Notes: generated from the letters alone by a model not told the origin. 64,000 bases of DNA from Sipunculus nudus (GCA_026874595.1 CM049315.1:67897916-67961915), one strand, 5' to 3'. Counted from the first letter of the stretch, positions 33,720 through 46,258 are shown. Made by a program: numbers and translations.

Positions 33720-34900
33720 GATGATACATGAACTGTATCCCTAGACAAAGTCAGTTGATACTGTGGTTTTAGCACTCCCCTGCTGCCACAGCCAAGAAAT
33801 TATTGTAACCAAGATAGCTAAAAATTTATTTCACAGATATTTATCAAACTTTACCTGTGCATAGAAATGGGTGATAAGACATGGTCTAGATAAAATGGGG
33901 TCATGACCTTTACTAGGAGAGTAACTTTGACTTCAAATATATCAATTTTTGATGAAAATCAAACAAAATCTTAAATATCTCAAGAAATGTTGCATGGTGT
34001 AAATTAGCAAAACATTATATTTCTCATGAGGATTGATGTATTTTTCTGTAGATCAAAATTAAAGGTAGCAGATGATAATTTGAGTTAAAAACAACAGTGA
34101 CCATGACAATCTGGAGGTCAAATCTGCCAAAAATGCATATTTATGGCAGTGGACCACATAAATTTTGAAGTACTTCACGTTTTCCCTTCAAATTTGATAC
34201 ACAAATATTTTCAGCCAAGTTATCTGAGAGTGACTGGTGAAAAAAACTGGTGACCTTTATCTTCAAAGACAAATATGCGGAAATGTAGAATTTTTTTAAA
34301 AGCCCATAACCTATGAAGTTCTGGATATTTTCCCTAAAATTTGGCACAGAAATTGTTTCTACCAACATCTCAAACTTGTTTGAAGACTAATGACCTTGAC
34401 CTTGGATTTCTAGGTCAAATCTTGCGGAAGAAATATAAGATTTTTTAGAATCCCATAACTTTTTCTGGACTGCATATTTTTTCTTTAAAATTGACACACA
34501 AATTGTTTACACCAAGGTTTTGTCTTCAATGACAAATCTGTGAATACATGAATATAGGATATTTGTTAACCCTATAACTTTTTCAAATTTGACACAAAAA
34601 TTCTTTCCACCAACATCTTGGTTTATTCTAAGGACTATTGACCTTGCAATGTCAAATCTGACTGAAGAAATACAGGATTTTTATGAACTGCATAACTATT
34701 AAATAGCTGCATATTTTTTTTTCAAATTTTGATAAACATTTGCTCTCATCAAATTGTAAGACAAGTTCAGCAGTTATCTCTGGTGGCCTTGTCCTTGCAA
34801 TATATCAGCATATATGCTTCAGAAGAATTTTAAGGGTGCTGGTTTTTGAATGGTCATGCCCAGTCTGACAGTACTATGGCAGGTATGTCTAGTTCACAGT
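33720..34900 (+). repeat. Dispersed repeat family R4, copy 1 (MCMDC2 intron 4)
   Basis: Contains TGCATAGAAATGGGTGATAA followed by ATGGGGTCATGACC. Several degenerate tandem units of about 120-140 bases come next, each with CATAACTTT, a TTTTCAAATTTGACACA stretch, CCACCAACAT, TGACCTTG and GTCAAATCTG. It ends near TATATGCTTCAGAAG. The same order of blocks recurs in intron 5 at 36720-37420. Noncoding. Confidence 0.6.
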
Positions 34901-35511
34901 CTGTGAAGAAGAAAGATAATATTGTAATGATACTATGGTCCATTGTGAGACTCAGTTTTTGTTCATTAATGAATTGTTAAATACTAAGTGAAGTCATTGT
35001 AAGGTAGTTTATTAGTTTTTCAGTTAAGATACTGGGTTCTAAATAAATCCCTTCTAATGAAAGGCAAATTAGAAACTGAAATTTATAGTTTTTTGCTTTT
35101 CCCTTAATACAAAATATTAAAAAATGTCACTGTAGGCCTATCACAAAATACATAGAATAACAAAATCACAATGGACATTTATTTCTTGTATTGTATGGAA
35201 GCTTTTCTGAAAACAAATTTGGTGCTTGTACAAATCAAGTGTCTTTAAAATAAAATTTACATTTTCCTCATGTAACCACACCTTCTTTCACTTCAGCTGC
35301 AAAGAAAACCCTTACAGGGACTGAGTTTATGATTTAAACTGAGGCATTTGGAATAATATTCAATCATTGGTAAGTTGAAACACATTCAAGATTAGGATAT
35401 GTTTTATGGGTTAGAGGATGGATGTCCAAGATTTTGCAGGAAAAATTGCACTTCATTCATAATTTGCTATGAGATTAAGTTATTTAATTTTATACACTTC
35501 TTTTTCCCAAG

Positions 35512-35616
35512 CTACACAATTGTATCTGCCAAGTCCATTCTGAGCTGTGCCAAGCTGAAGAGGATGATGCGGTACACTGGCATTGTCATAGGTCTCAGCA
35601 CACTCGCTAAGTACAC
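35512..35616 (+). CDS. MCMDC2: MCMDC2 exon 5
   Basis: Acceptor TTTTTCCCAAG ending at 35511, donor CAC|GTAGGT. Takes two bases from exon 4, gives 35 codons and leaves two bases. It encodes ...LKRMMRYTGIVIGLSTLAKY, matching the family block F.MMQGIVIAMTTITKYT. An unrelated 27-base motif shared with 19944-19970 lies at 35364-35390, 120 bases upstream in intron 4. Confidence 0.88.
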
Positions 35617-36464
35617 GTAGGTGCAGTAATTTATAATGATATTTATAACAATATATACAATATACTTTATGTTTTCAGTGGAGCATAATCTTTGTTTAGA
35701 ACTGCTTAACATAGATCATCTGTGTCATAGCAATCACCTGGATTTGTCCACCATACTGCCGTTAATAAAGCACAAATCATAACCACTTGATTTAGAAATT
35801 TCTTCCTTGATGTCCAGGTAGATCCTTGGCAAATCTTCTTGCAATTGAAATTTGAAAACATTCTGGGAGTTACGTGCTTTTTTGTGTGTTTTAGCACTTA
35901 AAAAAAAGTAAAACTCTAGTTAGAGTTCTGGGCTTCAAAACAAAACTTTTGCACTCAACCTGAAAAAATTAAATGTTGTGCATCATCAGCATATATATTT
36001 TTGTTGCCATGTAAAATTATGAAGAAAATTGGCTCAGCCAGAACTCTTGCAAATACAGTTGAGAAATTTTAACATTTTTGGCTGTTGATGTATGAAATTC
36101 ACACTAAAAAATCAGTCTGAAATATCTGACTGATGATTGCATGGATCTGTCTGAAATTCAGTAAGCTTATTGATCATGGATAGCCATTTCAGCTGTGCAA
36201 GACTACTAGCACCAACTACATTTTCTCAATTTTTGCATATTTATTAATATTTTTCAGACTTGGGTGAACATTTCATAACTGTAGCCCTGAAAACCAATTT
36301 TTTTACATTAAATGCACAGATTGAAAAAAAATGTGAAAGGGTCTGATTATACCAGGACACCAGCTCTTGATCTGATTTTTGGCCCTGTGCCAGAAACAGT
36401 GTTATCAGACCAACTAGAGCAGGTGTCACATATTTGCAATTGGAGCTGGATGCACAGTGGGATA

Positions 36465-36640
36465 CCATGCTCTCATTGGTTTGAATAGAATTCTTTGCTC
36501 AGTGTGCACTCTTGTGTTTGAATATAGAAGATCTTGCTGTACAAAGCAGCAGTTACATGAGAGGAAATCTTAGCGCTAGGCGACTGCAGTGTATCACCAC
36601 TTTGGTAGGACCGTACATGACCCCTTGGTCACTTGTTCTT
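36465..36640 (+). repeat. Dispersed repeat family R2, copy 2 (MCMDC2 intron 5)
   Basis: Diverged second copy of 18860-19145 (TCTCATTGGTTTGAATAG, AATTCTTTGCTCAGTG, AAAGCAGCAGTTACATGAG). The CRE palindrome of copy 1 is lost here, but a degraded ATGACC...GGTCAC pair remains. Confidence 0.5.
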
Positions 36641-36719
36641 TCTTATCATATTTAAAAAAACATTTTTAATGAAGTAATTTAGTCTACAGGTAATTATTAA
36701 TTTTGAAAACATCATTATT

Positions 36720-37420
36720 ATCATTGTATCCCCAGGGAAAGTTGGAGGGGGATGGGGGGTACTATGGTCTTGGTGGTGCCACCTATAATTATTTTTAGCT
36801 TTCAGGTTTTTGTTCCCTTTTTATTCCACCATCATTGCCACTTGACAGCACTGTTAGCATTATAAGTAAAAAACTAACAGACAAATTTATTTCTTATTAT
36901 ACACATGCATAGATATGGGTTATAGGATGAAGTCTATGTAAATTGGGGTCATGACCTTAATTTTAAGTATTTCCTTGATCTTAAATAATTCCATATTTTG
37001 TGAAAAACAAACAATAACATTGTTTTACAAGTGAATAGATATATTGTTCTGAAATTAAAAATGAAGGAAGTGAGATAATAAGTTGTCAAATGAGTTTGAA
37101 GACTTTGAGCCTGACCTTCAAGGTCAAATCTGCTGATATGTAAGATTTTTGTGAACCCATAACTTTGGAAGTACCTTAATCATCTGTTTTTTTCAAATGT
37201 GACAAACAGAACGTTTCCACCAAAATGTTACCACCTTTGTTTTCAAAGTCAAATCTGAGAAACGTAGGATTTTTGTTAACCCCATTACTATTGAATGACT
37301 GCATCTTAGTGACCTTGACCCTGGTGCCTTTTAGTTTTCAAGTGTCAGTATATGATTCTGAAGAAGGGGGCATATTTTGAAGGGGGAATGCCTTCATTGT
37401 CTCAGGATACTACTTCCGGC
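36720..37420 (+). repeat. Dispersed repeat family R4, copy 2 (MCMDC2 intron 5)
   Basis: Begins near a GGTGGTGCCACCTA module (36773-36786), then TGCATAGATATGGGTTATAG and TTGGGGTCATGACC. It continues with tandem CATAACTTTGG / TTTTCAAATGTGACA / CCACCAAAATGT / GTCAAATCTG units and ends near TATGATTCTGAAGAAGG. Same orientation and block order as 33720-34900. No feature is recognised in 37421-38514 apart from AT-rich sequence and chance ORFs. Confidence 0.6.
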
Positions 37421-38514
37421 ATCTCCGAAGCCAAAAATTTTAGTTATTATTTTAATTATTATTTTTAAATGTAATATTATTTGAATAATTTTTATTTTCA
37501 GAATTGATACATATTGTTTTGTTTGCACAGTTTATAGACTTAGGATGATTCTTATCATGTGATAAGAATGACTTTATTATTAAATCTTCAGGACATAATA
37601 CAAAAAGTCAAAACCTGTAGTTCAGGCAAACTTGCAAATCTCAGAGGTTAAACTGAGATTTCACCATTCAGCCTTTTTATTAAGTACTTGTGGGGACTTC
37701 AGCTTGAAAGTCTAGTGCTTGTACTCCACACCAAATATATCAGCTGTTTGCTTAAAACAGTTTAATTTGGAGAAGCTAACAACGTCCCCGCTTTCGATAT
37801 TAAAGGGGCCCAATCACTGACCTTTATAAACTTAAGGTTATCCCTTGGAGCTTTTTATAAAATTAGGCCTGAAAACTTGGCTCTCACTGCACACAGGCTG
37901 TTTGTTTTGTTTATATCAACATGTTTATGATGTGTGGGGGCCCGCCAAAATAATAAAAAAAAATTCAAAAGGGCATCTGGCAGCAAGCCAGAGCTTTGCA
38001 AATGGAGTTTTGCAACAAGTGACCTTTCTACTTCGACATATATGCAACCTACCACCTTATGTTACATGTTTTTTCCTGTTTTAAAACATTGCTGTGTTTA
38101 CAAACATGTTGTTGATAAACAAGTTCACACATCCTTCATGAAGGCCTTATAATAACTTTTCATACCAAAAATTACCCTTAGAGCTTTAATATATACTCAG
38201 AGGAAGCCTGAATCACATGGAATTCTTGTTCAAAAGGTAGGTGATTGGGCACCCTAAGAATTAAGGACACAAAATTAAAAGCATTTATGCAAACTAGAAT
38301 TCTTTTAAAGTCGGCTGGATATGAAGGATTGTCCATACAATATTCATTAAGATGTCTAATTACCAAGAGCTCTAATCATTTTAAGCAATCTTTTTTGTTT
38401 TGCATTCTCTATATATCTTATCAGCTAGGTAGCCTAGACATAACAAATGATATGATGCTGACTTCTTTCATTTAGATATTTAAAAAAAAAAATGTATTTA
38501 TGTTTTAGGTAACT

Positions 38515-38745
38515 GTCTGCATTTTTTAATGCTAGCTTAACCAAGTAGATGTACAGGCATCTCATCCTGCAGAATTCCATTCCGGTTTTGGACTACATGA
38601 CAGGGCCCTACCTCTTATTTTATATCTTCATTTTAACCAGGCCTGGTGACTACTGCACCTGTGGGTCCTGGGTGTGTAATAGTCCCCATTCCTTGGTCCT
38701 ACCTGCAAGGAAGCACACTTGTTTTATTCAGATCTTGCTACATAA
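38515..38745 (-). mobile_element. SINE copy, 5'-truncated, beside exon 6 acceptor
   Basis: Matches the body of the SINE at 3507-3846 in the same orientation. Both share CATTTTTTAATGC, CCATTC..GTTTTGGAC, GTGACAGGG/ATGACAGGGC, TGGGTGTGT/GGGCGTGT and GCACACTTGTTT/TGCACTTGTTT. The tRNA-like head is absent. Its right limit is only about 10-30 bases from the exon 6 acceptor, so the branch-point region of that intron may be SINE-derived. Confidence 0.55.
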
Positions 38746-38755
38746 ATTATTTCAG

Positions 38756-38860
38756 GAGATGTGCCAGGTATCTTTGTCCACTTAAAGAATGTCCAGGGTC
38801 TGAGGGAAACAAATACATTAGACTTCACATACCAGGAGCTAAAGAAGCACAGACTGTCAG
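38756..38860 (+). CDS. MCMDC2: MCMDC2 exon 6 (zinc-site Cys, MCM N-terminal domain)
   Basis: Acceptor ATTATTTCAG at 38755. The donor CAG|GTACAA is weak. With two carried bases it encodes TRCARYLCPLKECPGSEGNK, then YIRLHIPGAKEAQTV. The family has ARFLC...CP and YIRVHVPGATES.TIR here, so this is one of the strongest matches. The Cys residues form the first half of a zinc-finger-like site completed by C-x2-C in exon 7. Leaves two bases. Confidence 0.92.
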
Positions 38861-39103
38861 GTACAACCTTCTTCTTCTGTTGTGCCTTCTAACTTATGCA
38901 TTTCATATAAAGCAAAAGTAGCAGATAATTTTGTTTATAAACAAATATATTCATTTTAATAAACAGAAACAATTTATATAATTTATTCATATATTGGGCC
39001 TGATATAAGAGCATGGTTGAATATTTGATATTAATTTGTATTTTGGTTAAGTCTAAATATAGTAATTTTAATTGAATTAATAAACCTTTTCCCTGCCTTG
39101 TAG

Positions 39104-39171
39104 AGGTGACTTTCGTTGTACTCTGTGTGGACAACCACTGATTGAGGACATGTCAGCCAGACTCCTTGGAG
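39104..39171 (+). CDS. MCMDC2: MCMDC2 exon 7
   Basis: Acceptor CCTTGTAG at 39103, donor GGAG|GTAAGT. The arginine split across the junction is followed by GDFRCTLCGQPLIEDMSARL, matching the family's N(D)FLCNLC..SL.ED...R.LGD. The C-x2-C pair (FRCTLCG) completes the Cys cluster begun in exon 6. One base carried over. Intron 6 is the shortest at 243 bases. Confidence 0.92.
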
Positions 39172-39479
39172 GTAAGTAAAATTCCTGTATAGGCTTCACT
39201 TATAACAATGCTCAAAATGTTTCTCTTTTTGTACTTTGTATGGCATATGGTTTGTTGGCCATGATCCATGATTAAATTTCACAGAATGATCTCGAACTTT
39301 ACCATCTGCTTAAGCACTAAAATCCCCACAGGACAAACTACATTGAACAGAGAATGTTTGAGTGACCAAGCATTTGGACTTTGTAGCTTTACTATAACAT
39401 AGGCCCCATAAAAGGCATCAAGGCACTCTCTATGCAAAAAGTATCCTTAATATTGATTTGATTTCTTTGAATGCACCAG

Positions 39480-39584
39480 ACAAGTTGGTTATAGAGATGG
39501 TGGATGAAGATTCATTGCAGCAGTCATTAAATAACATCCTCCCCAGGGGACGCCATGTACAAACAGTCACTGCCTATGTCAGAG
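39480..39584 (+). CDS. MCMDC2: MCMDC2 exon 8
   Basis: Acceptor GCACCAG at 39479, donor AGAG|GTTTGT. It encodes DKLVIEMVDEDSLQQSLNNI, then LPRGRHVQTVTAYVR, parallel to the family's DKQIVEI....ALR.F..Y....FRFQSLTIFLRD. Thirty-four codons after the split Asp; one base carried over. Confidence 0.85.
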
Positions 39585-40644
39585 GTTTGTAAATTTTTAA
39601 TACATTCTGATTCAAGTCTGACCCATCAACAGTTGTAGATGTGTGTATTACTTTTATCTGCATTTACTTGTAGTCAAATTAAGTTGCAAGTTAGTTACCT
39701 GCCAGGGGGCAGCACCAGTGATTTCAGGCAAGCCTGTGAGAACTGTGTCTGATGTGAGGTGGCCGGCTATGTAACAATATATTTACTTATAAAGCTCAAT
39801 TGTTTGAAATAATTTCTTTGTGCTTTTGTGTTGTGCTGTATTAGTACTACTGTCTGTGAGTAAACAGCAGTGTTTTCAGATGTTCTTGTGTTGTGCTGTA
39901 CAACTTCCATGACATTTATATATCAGAGATTTCTCATTTAAAGGACACATTGAGTTCTAAAATTAAGAAAAATAAGGGATTTAAATGCCTATTTAGATGA
40001 GACCTGAGCTGACACCAGTTGTGGTGCTCATCAAGGCTTTGTATGACATTGTGATATATACAAATTATAAATAGTATTTGAGCTATTACTTTATCCAAAC
40101 CTTAAATATCCGGAAGAAAGCAGAACTGTATATTCTTTTTAACAAGATATGCTCTTTCAATGAATATTTAGTATTATCTTGTTGAAAAACATTTCCCCCA
40201 TGATGCTTTTTTATGTTTAAAGAAAAAACATTCATATAAATCAGGACTGCATTGTTCTGTTCAGTTTGAATACTTCAGGCTAACTTACATTAATACCTGC
40301 TACAAAGCTAACCTGTTCATTTAGGAGGTCAAACTGAAGCACTATATTTTGTTTGCTTTTTGATGTGGGACTGAATACACAGTATATGTGATATGTGACA
40401 GAAATGTCCTTCTTGATTATCACATGATGCAGTTAAAAGTTTCTGACTTTATATTCCTAATACTAACTATGGTAGTTGTTGAAATATGACAAGATCTTTG
40501 GCATATATTTATAATTCTGTATCTCTGTAGAACCATTTTTGTAGTTGAAAAATTGTGTAGATTGAAGCATTCAAAGAACAAATGTATAGTTTAAAGTTTA
40601 TCAATGAGGTGCCATTGTTATAAATTAATTTTCTTGTTTCCTAG

Positions 40645-40739
40645 ATGATTTAACCAGTGCAGGGATTGAAATTGGAAAGAGGTTAACTCTGTTCGGAATG
40701 CCACTTTTGGATCTTCCTCATGGCAAGGTCATTGTAGAG
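40645..40739 (+). CDS. MCMDC2: MCMDC2 exon 9
   Basis: Acceptor TTGTTTCCTAG at 40644, donor GAG|GTCAGT. It encodes DDLTSAGIEIGKRLTLFGMP, then LLDLPHGKVIVE. This parallels the family's (R)DE....MNIGN.YKIIGIP segment, part of the OB-fold end of the MCM N-terminal region. Ends in phase 0. Confidence 0.85.
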
Positions 40740-41096
40740 GTCAGTCAGTGCAGGATGTTTGCCATGATAATTATTTTCAAGGGTTAATTAATTGTCTAAG
40801 CAGAGGAAACAATATTCATGAAAGTAGAGTAACTGTAACACACTGAACAAGTACCCCTATAAATATATTGGGTAGTTTAGTGAAGATAATTCCATAATAT
40901 TTTGTCACAAATGTCCATTAAAACAGTAACAAGTTAAGAAGGAACTGAAATTTATGTAAATCTGTTTATGAGCTACATTTTTTCCCCAGGAACCTTACTT
41001 TAATAATTAAAATGAATTTTCATCTTGTCAACATTTAAAAGTTTATTCATGAAGCAAAATACAGAATGATTTATTATATTTTTTCTTTAATTTCAG

Positions 41097-41117
41097 GTGA
41101 ATAATATCAAACAAGAG
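41097..41117 (+). CDS. MCMDC2: MCMDC2 exon 10, 21-nt microexon
   Basis: Acceptor TTTAATTTCAG at 41096, donor GAG|GTAAGG. Exactly seven codons, VNNIKQE, in phase 0 on both sides. The preceding exon ends ...VIVE and vertebrate MCMDC2 has ..IEANNI here, so NNI is the supporting match. Skipping it would keep the frame. It is the last exon before the 16.1 kb intron that holds the satellite, and its donor lies about 380 bases left of the array. Confidence 0.75.
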
Positions 41118-42558
41118 GTAAGGGTATTAATTTGGTAACTTCCCAATTAAATATATCACAAATAAATATATGCTCTAAGAAAATGAGCAAACTGATCATA
41201 ATGCAGACACATACTCTGTTATCATGGCAGATTGTTTTAATGACAAAATACAGAGAATACATAGGGATTGAAGATACTGGGAAGTAAATGGACTGATTTA
41301 AACTTAAGCATTTTCATATATTTTAAACATTTTCTTATATGACAGGCAAGTATTTGTAAATTACAAAAATAAAATTAACAGAAATGCTTCATCGTCTCTT
41401 TACTCTGGTAATGCAATCTCCAGTTTCAGAGGTGCAGATGTCATGGCCTTAAATGCAACTTCTTAATACACAGGGACCTAAGATATTTAGGTGTAGTTAA
41501 CTCTGCCCGTAGTTTACTTATGGTCAACTCTGCCCATAGTTTAGTTATGTTCAACTCTGCCCTTAGTTTACTTATGGTCAACTCTGCCCATAGTTTAGTA
41601 TTGATCAACTCTGCCCATAGTTCAGTTATGGTCAACTCTGCCCATAGTTTAGTAATGGTCAACTCTGCCCATAGTTTAGTTATGTTCAACTCTGCCCTTA
41701 GTTTAGTAATGGTCAACTCTGCCCATAGTTTAGTAATGGTCAACTCTGCCCATAGTTTAGTAATGGTCAACTCTGCCCATAGTTTAGTAATGGTCAACTC
41801 TGCCCATAGTTCAGTTAAGGTCAACTCTGCCCATAGTTTAGTAATGGTCAACTCTGCCCATAGTTTAGCAATGGTCAACTCTGCCCTTAGTTTAGTAATG
41901 GTCAACTCTGCCCATAGTTTAGTAATGGTCAACTCTGCCCATAGTTTAGTAATGGTCAACTCTGCCCATAGTTTAGTAATGGTCAACTCTGCCCTTAGTT
42001 TAGTAATGGTCAACTCTGCCCATAGTTTAGTAATGGTCAACTCTGCCCTTAGTTAAGTTATGGTCAACTCTGTTGATAATTAAGTTATGGTCAACTCTCC
42101 CCATAGTTTAGTAATGGTCAACTCTGCCCATAGTTTAGTAATGGTCAACTCTGCCCTTAGTTAAGTAATGGTCAACTCTGCCCTTAGTTTACTTATGGTC
42201 AACTCTGCCCTTAGTTTACTTATGGTCAACTCTGCCTATAGTTTAGTTATGGTCAACTCTGCCCTTAGTTTACTTATGGTCAACTCTGCCCATAGTTTAG
42301 TAATGTCAACTCTGCCCATAGTTCAGTAATGGTCAACTCTGCCAATAGTTTAGTTATGGTCAACTCTGCCCTTAGTTTACTTATGGTCAACTCTGCCCAT
42401 AGTTTAGTTATGGTCAACTCTGCCCATAGATTAGTTAAAGTCAACTCTGCCCTTAGTTTACTTATGGTCAACTCTGCCCATAGTTTAGTAATGGTCAACT
42501 CTGCCCATAGTTGAGTTATGGTCAACTCTGCCCATAGTTCAGTTATGGTCAACTCTGC

Positions 42559-43680
42559 CTATAGTTCAGTTATGGTCAACTCTGTCCTTACTTTAATTAT
42601 GGTCAACTCTGCCCATAGTTTAGTAATGGTCAACTCTGCCCATAGTTTAGTAATGGTCAACTCTGCCCATAGTTTAGTTATGGTCAACTCTGCCCTTAGT
42701 TTACTTATGGTCAACTCTGCCCATAGTTTAGTAATGGTCAACTCTGCCCATAGATTAGTTAAAGTCAACTCTGCCCTTAGTTTACTTATGGTCAACTCTG
42801 CCCATAGTTTAGTAATGGTCAACTCTGCCCATAGTTTAGTAATGGTCAACTCTGCCCATAGTTTAGTAATGGTCAACTCTGCCCATAGTTCAGTTAAGGT
42901 CAACTCTGCCCATAGTTTAGAAATGGTCAATTCGCCCATAGTTCAGTTATGGTCAACTCTGCCCTTAGTTTACTTATGGTCAACTCTGCCCATAGTTTAG
43001 TGATGGTCAACTCTGCCCATAGTTTAGTAATGGTCAACTCTGTCCATCGTAAAGTTATGGTCAAATCTGTCCATAGTTCAGTAATGGTCAACTCTGCCCA
43101 TAGTTTAGTAATGGTCAACTCTGCCCATAGTTTAGTAATGGTCAACTCTGCCCATAATTTAGTAATGGTCAACTCTGTCCATCGTAAAGTTATGGTCAAC
43201 TCTGTCCATAGTTCAGTAATGGTCAACTCTGCCCATAGTTTAGTAATGGTCAACTCTGCCCATAGTTTAGTAATGGTCAACTCTGCCCATAGTTTAGTAA
43301 TGGTCAACTCTGCCCATAGTTCAGTTAAGGTCAACTCTGCCCATAGTTTAGAAATGGTCAATTCGCCCATAGTTCAGTTATGGTCAACTCTGCCCTTAGT
43401 TTACTTATGGTCAACTCTGCCCATAGTTTAGTAATGGTCAACTCTGCCCATTGTTAAGTAATGGTCAACTCTGCCCATAGTTCAGTAATGGTCAACTCTG
43501 CCCATAGTTCAGTGATGGTCAACTTTGCCCATAGTTAAGTTATGGTCAACTCTTGCCATGGTTTAGTTATGGTCAACTCTGCCCTTAGTTTACTTATGGT
43601 CAACTCTGCCCATAGTTTAGTTATGGTCAACTCTGCCCATTGTTCATTAATGGTCAACTCTGCCCATAGTTTAGTAATGG
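42559..43680. repeat. Satellite higher-order block A, first copy
   Basis: Carries diagnostic variants (GTCCATCGTAAAG twice, AGATTAGTTAAAG, AATTCGCCC) that recur in the same order about 6.23 kb to the right, from 48799. A partial third copy lies at about 53105-53860 (offset 3944 from the second). Confidence 0.75.
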
Positions 43681-46258
43681 TCAACTCTGCCCATAGTTAG
43701 TAATGGTCAACTCTGCCCATAGTTTAATAATGGTCAACTCTGCCCATAGTTCAGTTATGGTCAACTCTGCCCATAGTTTAGTAATGGTCAACTCTGCCCA
43801 TAGTTCAGTTATGGTCAAGTCTGCCCATAGTTTAGTAATGGTCAACTCTGCCCATAGTTCAGTGATGGTCAACTTTGCCAATAGTTTTAGTTATGGTCAA
43901 CTTTGCCCATAGTTCAGTTATGGTCAACTCTGGCCATGGTTTAGTTATGGTCAACTCTGCCCTTAGTTTAATTATGGTCAACTCTGTCCATAGTTTAGTT
44001 ATGGTCAACTCTGCCCATTGTTCAGTTATGGTCAACTCTGCCCATAGTTTAGTAATGGTCAACTCTGCCCATAGTTAGTAATGGTCAACTCTGCCCATAG
44101 TTTAATAATGGTCAACTCTGCCCATAGTTCAGTTATGGTCAACTCTGCCCATAGTTTAGTAATGGTCAACTCTGCCCATAGTTCAGTTATGGTCAAGTCT
44201 GCCCATAGTTTAGTAATGGTCAACTCTGCCCATAGTTCAGTGATGGTCAACTTTGGCAATAGTTAAGTTATGGTCAACTCTGCCCATAGTTCAGTTATGG
44301 TCAACTCTGCCCATAGTTTAGTAATGGTCAACTCTGCCAATAGTTCAGTGATGGTCAACTTTGCCCATAGTTAAGTTATGGTCAACTCTGCCCATAGTTC
44401 AGTAATGGTCAACTCTGCCCATAGTTCAGTTATGGTCAAGTCTGCCCATAGTTTAGTAATGGTAAACTCTGCCCATAGTTCAGTGATGGTCAACTTTGCC
44501 CATAGTTTAGTTATGGTCAACTCTGCCCATAGTTCAGTTATGGCCAACTCTGCCCATAGTTTAGTAATGGTCAACTCTGCCCATAGTTTAGTAATGGTCA
44601 ACTCTGCCCATAGTTTAGTAATGGTCAACTCTGTCCATCGTTAAGTTATGGTCAACTTTGTCCATAGTTCAGTAATGGTCAACTCTGCCCATAGTTTAGC
44701 AATGGTCAACTCTGCCCATAGTTTAGTAATGGCCAATCTGCCCATAGTTTAGTAATGGTCAACTCTGCCCATAGGTAAGTTTTGGTCAACTCTGCCCATA
44801 GTTCAGTTATGGTCAACTCTGCCCATAGTTTAGTAATGGTCAACTCTGCCAATAGTTTAGTTATGGTCAACTCTGCCCATAGTTTAGTAATCGTCAACTC
44901 TGCCCATAGTTTAGTTATGGTCAACTCTGCCCTTAGTTTACTTATGGTCAACTCTGCCCTTAGTTTAGTAATGGTCAACTCTGCCCATAGTTTAGTAATG
45001 GTCATCTCTGCCCATAGTTCAGTTAAGGTCAACTCTGCCCATAGTTTAGTAATGGTCAATTCGCCCATAGTTTAGTAATGGTCAACTCTGCCAATAGTTT
45101 AGTAATGGTCAACTCTGCCCATATTTAAGTTATGGTCAACTCTGCCCATGGTTTAGCAATGGTCAACTCTGCCCATAGTTTAGTAATGGTCAACTTTGCC
45201 CATAGTTTAGTAATGGTCAACTCTGCCCATAGTTTAGTTATGGTCAACTCTGTCCATAGTTATGGTCAACTCTGCCCTTAGTTTACTTGTGGTCAACTCT
45301 GCCCATAGTTTAGTAATGATCAACTCTGCCCATAGTTTAGTAATGGTCAACTCTGCCCATAGTTTAGTTATGGTCAACTCTGCCCATAATTTAGTAATGG
45401 TCAACTCTGCCCATGGTTTAGTTATGGTCAACTTTGCCCATAGTTTAGTAATGGTCAACTCTGCCCATAGTTTAGTTATGGTCAACTCTGTCCATAGTTA
45501 TGGTCAACTCTGCCCTTAGTTTACTTGTGGTCAACTCTGCCCATAGTTTAGTAATGGTCAACTCTGCCCATAGTTTAGTAATGGTCAACTCTGCCCATTG
45601 TTTAGTAATGGTCAACTCTGCCCATAGTTTAGTAATGGTCAACTCTGCCCATAGTTTAGTAATGGTCAACTCTGTCCATCGTTAAGTTATGTTCAACTCT
45701 GTCCATAGTTCAGTAATGGTCAACTCTGTCCATAGTTTAGTAATGGTCAACTCTGCCCATAGTTTAGTAATGGTCAACTCTGCCCATAGTTTAGTAATGG
45801 TCAACTCTGCCCATAGTTCAGTTAAGGTCAACTCTGCCCATAGTTTAGTAATGGTCAATTCGCCCATAGTTCAGTTATGGTCAACTCTGCCCTTAGTTTA
45901 CTTATGGTAAACTCTGCCCATAGTTCAGTAATGGTCAACTCTGCCCATAGTTTAGTAATGGTCAACTCTGCCCATAGTTTAGTAATGGTCAACTCTGCCC
46001 ATAGTTCAGTTATGGTCAACTCTGCCCATAGTTTAGTAATGGTCAACTCTGCCCATAGTTCAGTGATGGTCAAGTTTGCCCATAGTTAAGTTATGGTCAA
46101 CTCTGCCCATACTTCAGTTATGGTCAAGTCTGCCCATAGTTTAGTAATGGTCAACTCTGCCCATAGTTCAGTGATGGTCAACTTTGCCCATAGTTAAGTT
46201 ATGGACAACTCTGCCCATAGTTTAGTTATGGTCAACTCTGCGCATAGTTTAGTAATGG
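43681..46258. repeat. Satellite higher-order block B, copy 1
   Basis: A roughly 2.58 kb block of variant 27-mers in a fixed order. Landmarks are a short CATAGTTAGTAATGG monomer at its start, AATAGTTTTAGTTATGG, CTGGCCATGG, GGTAAGTTTTGGTCAAC and the shortened TCCATAGTTATGG monomers. The same order begins again at 46259, 49916 and 53860. Confidence 0.8.
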
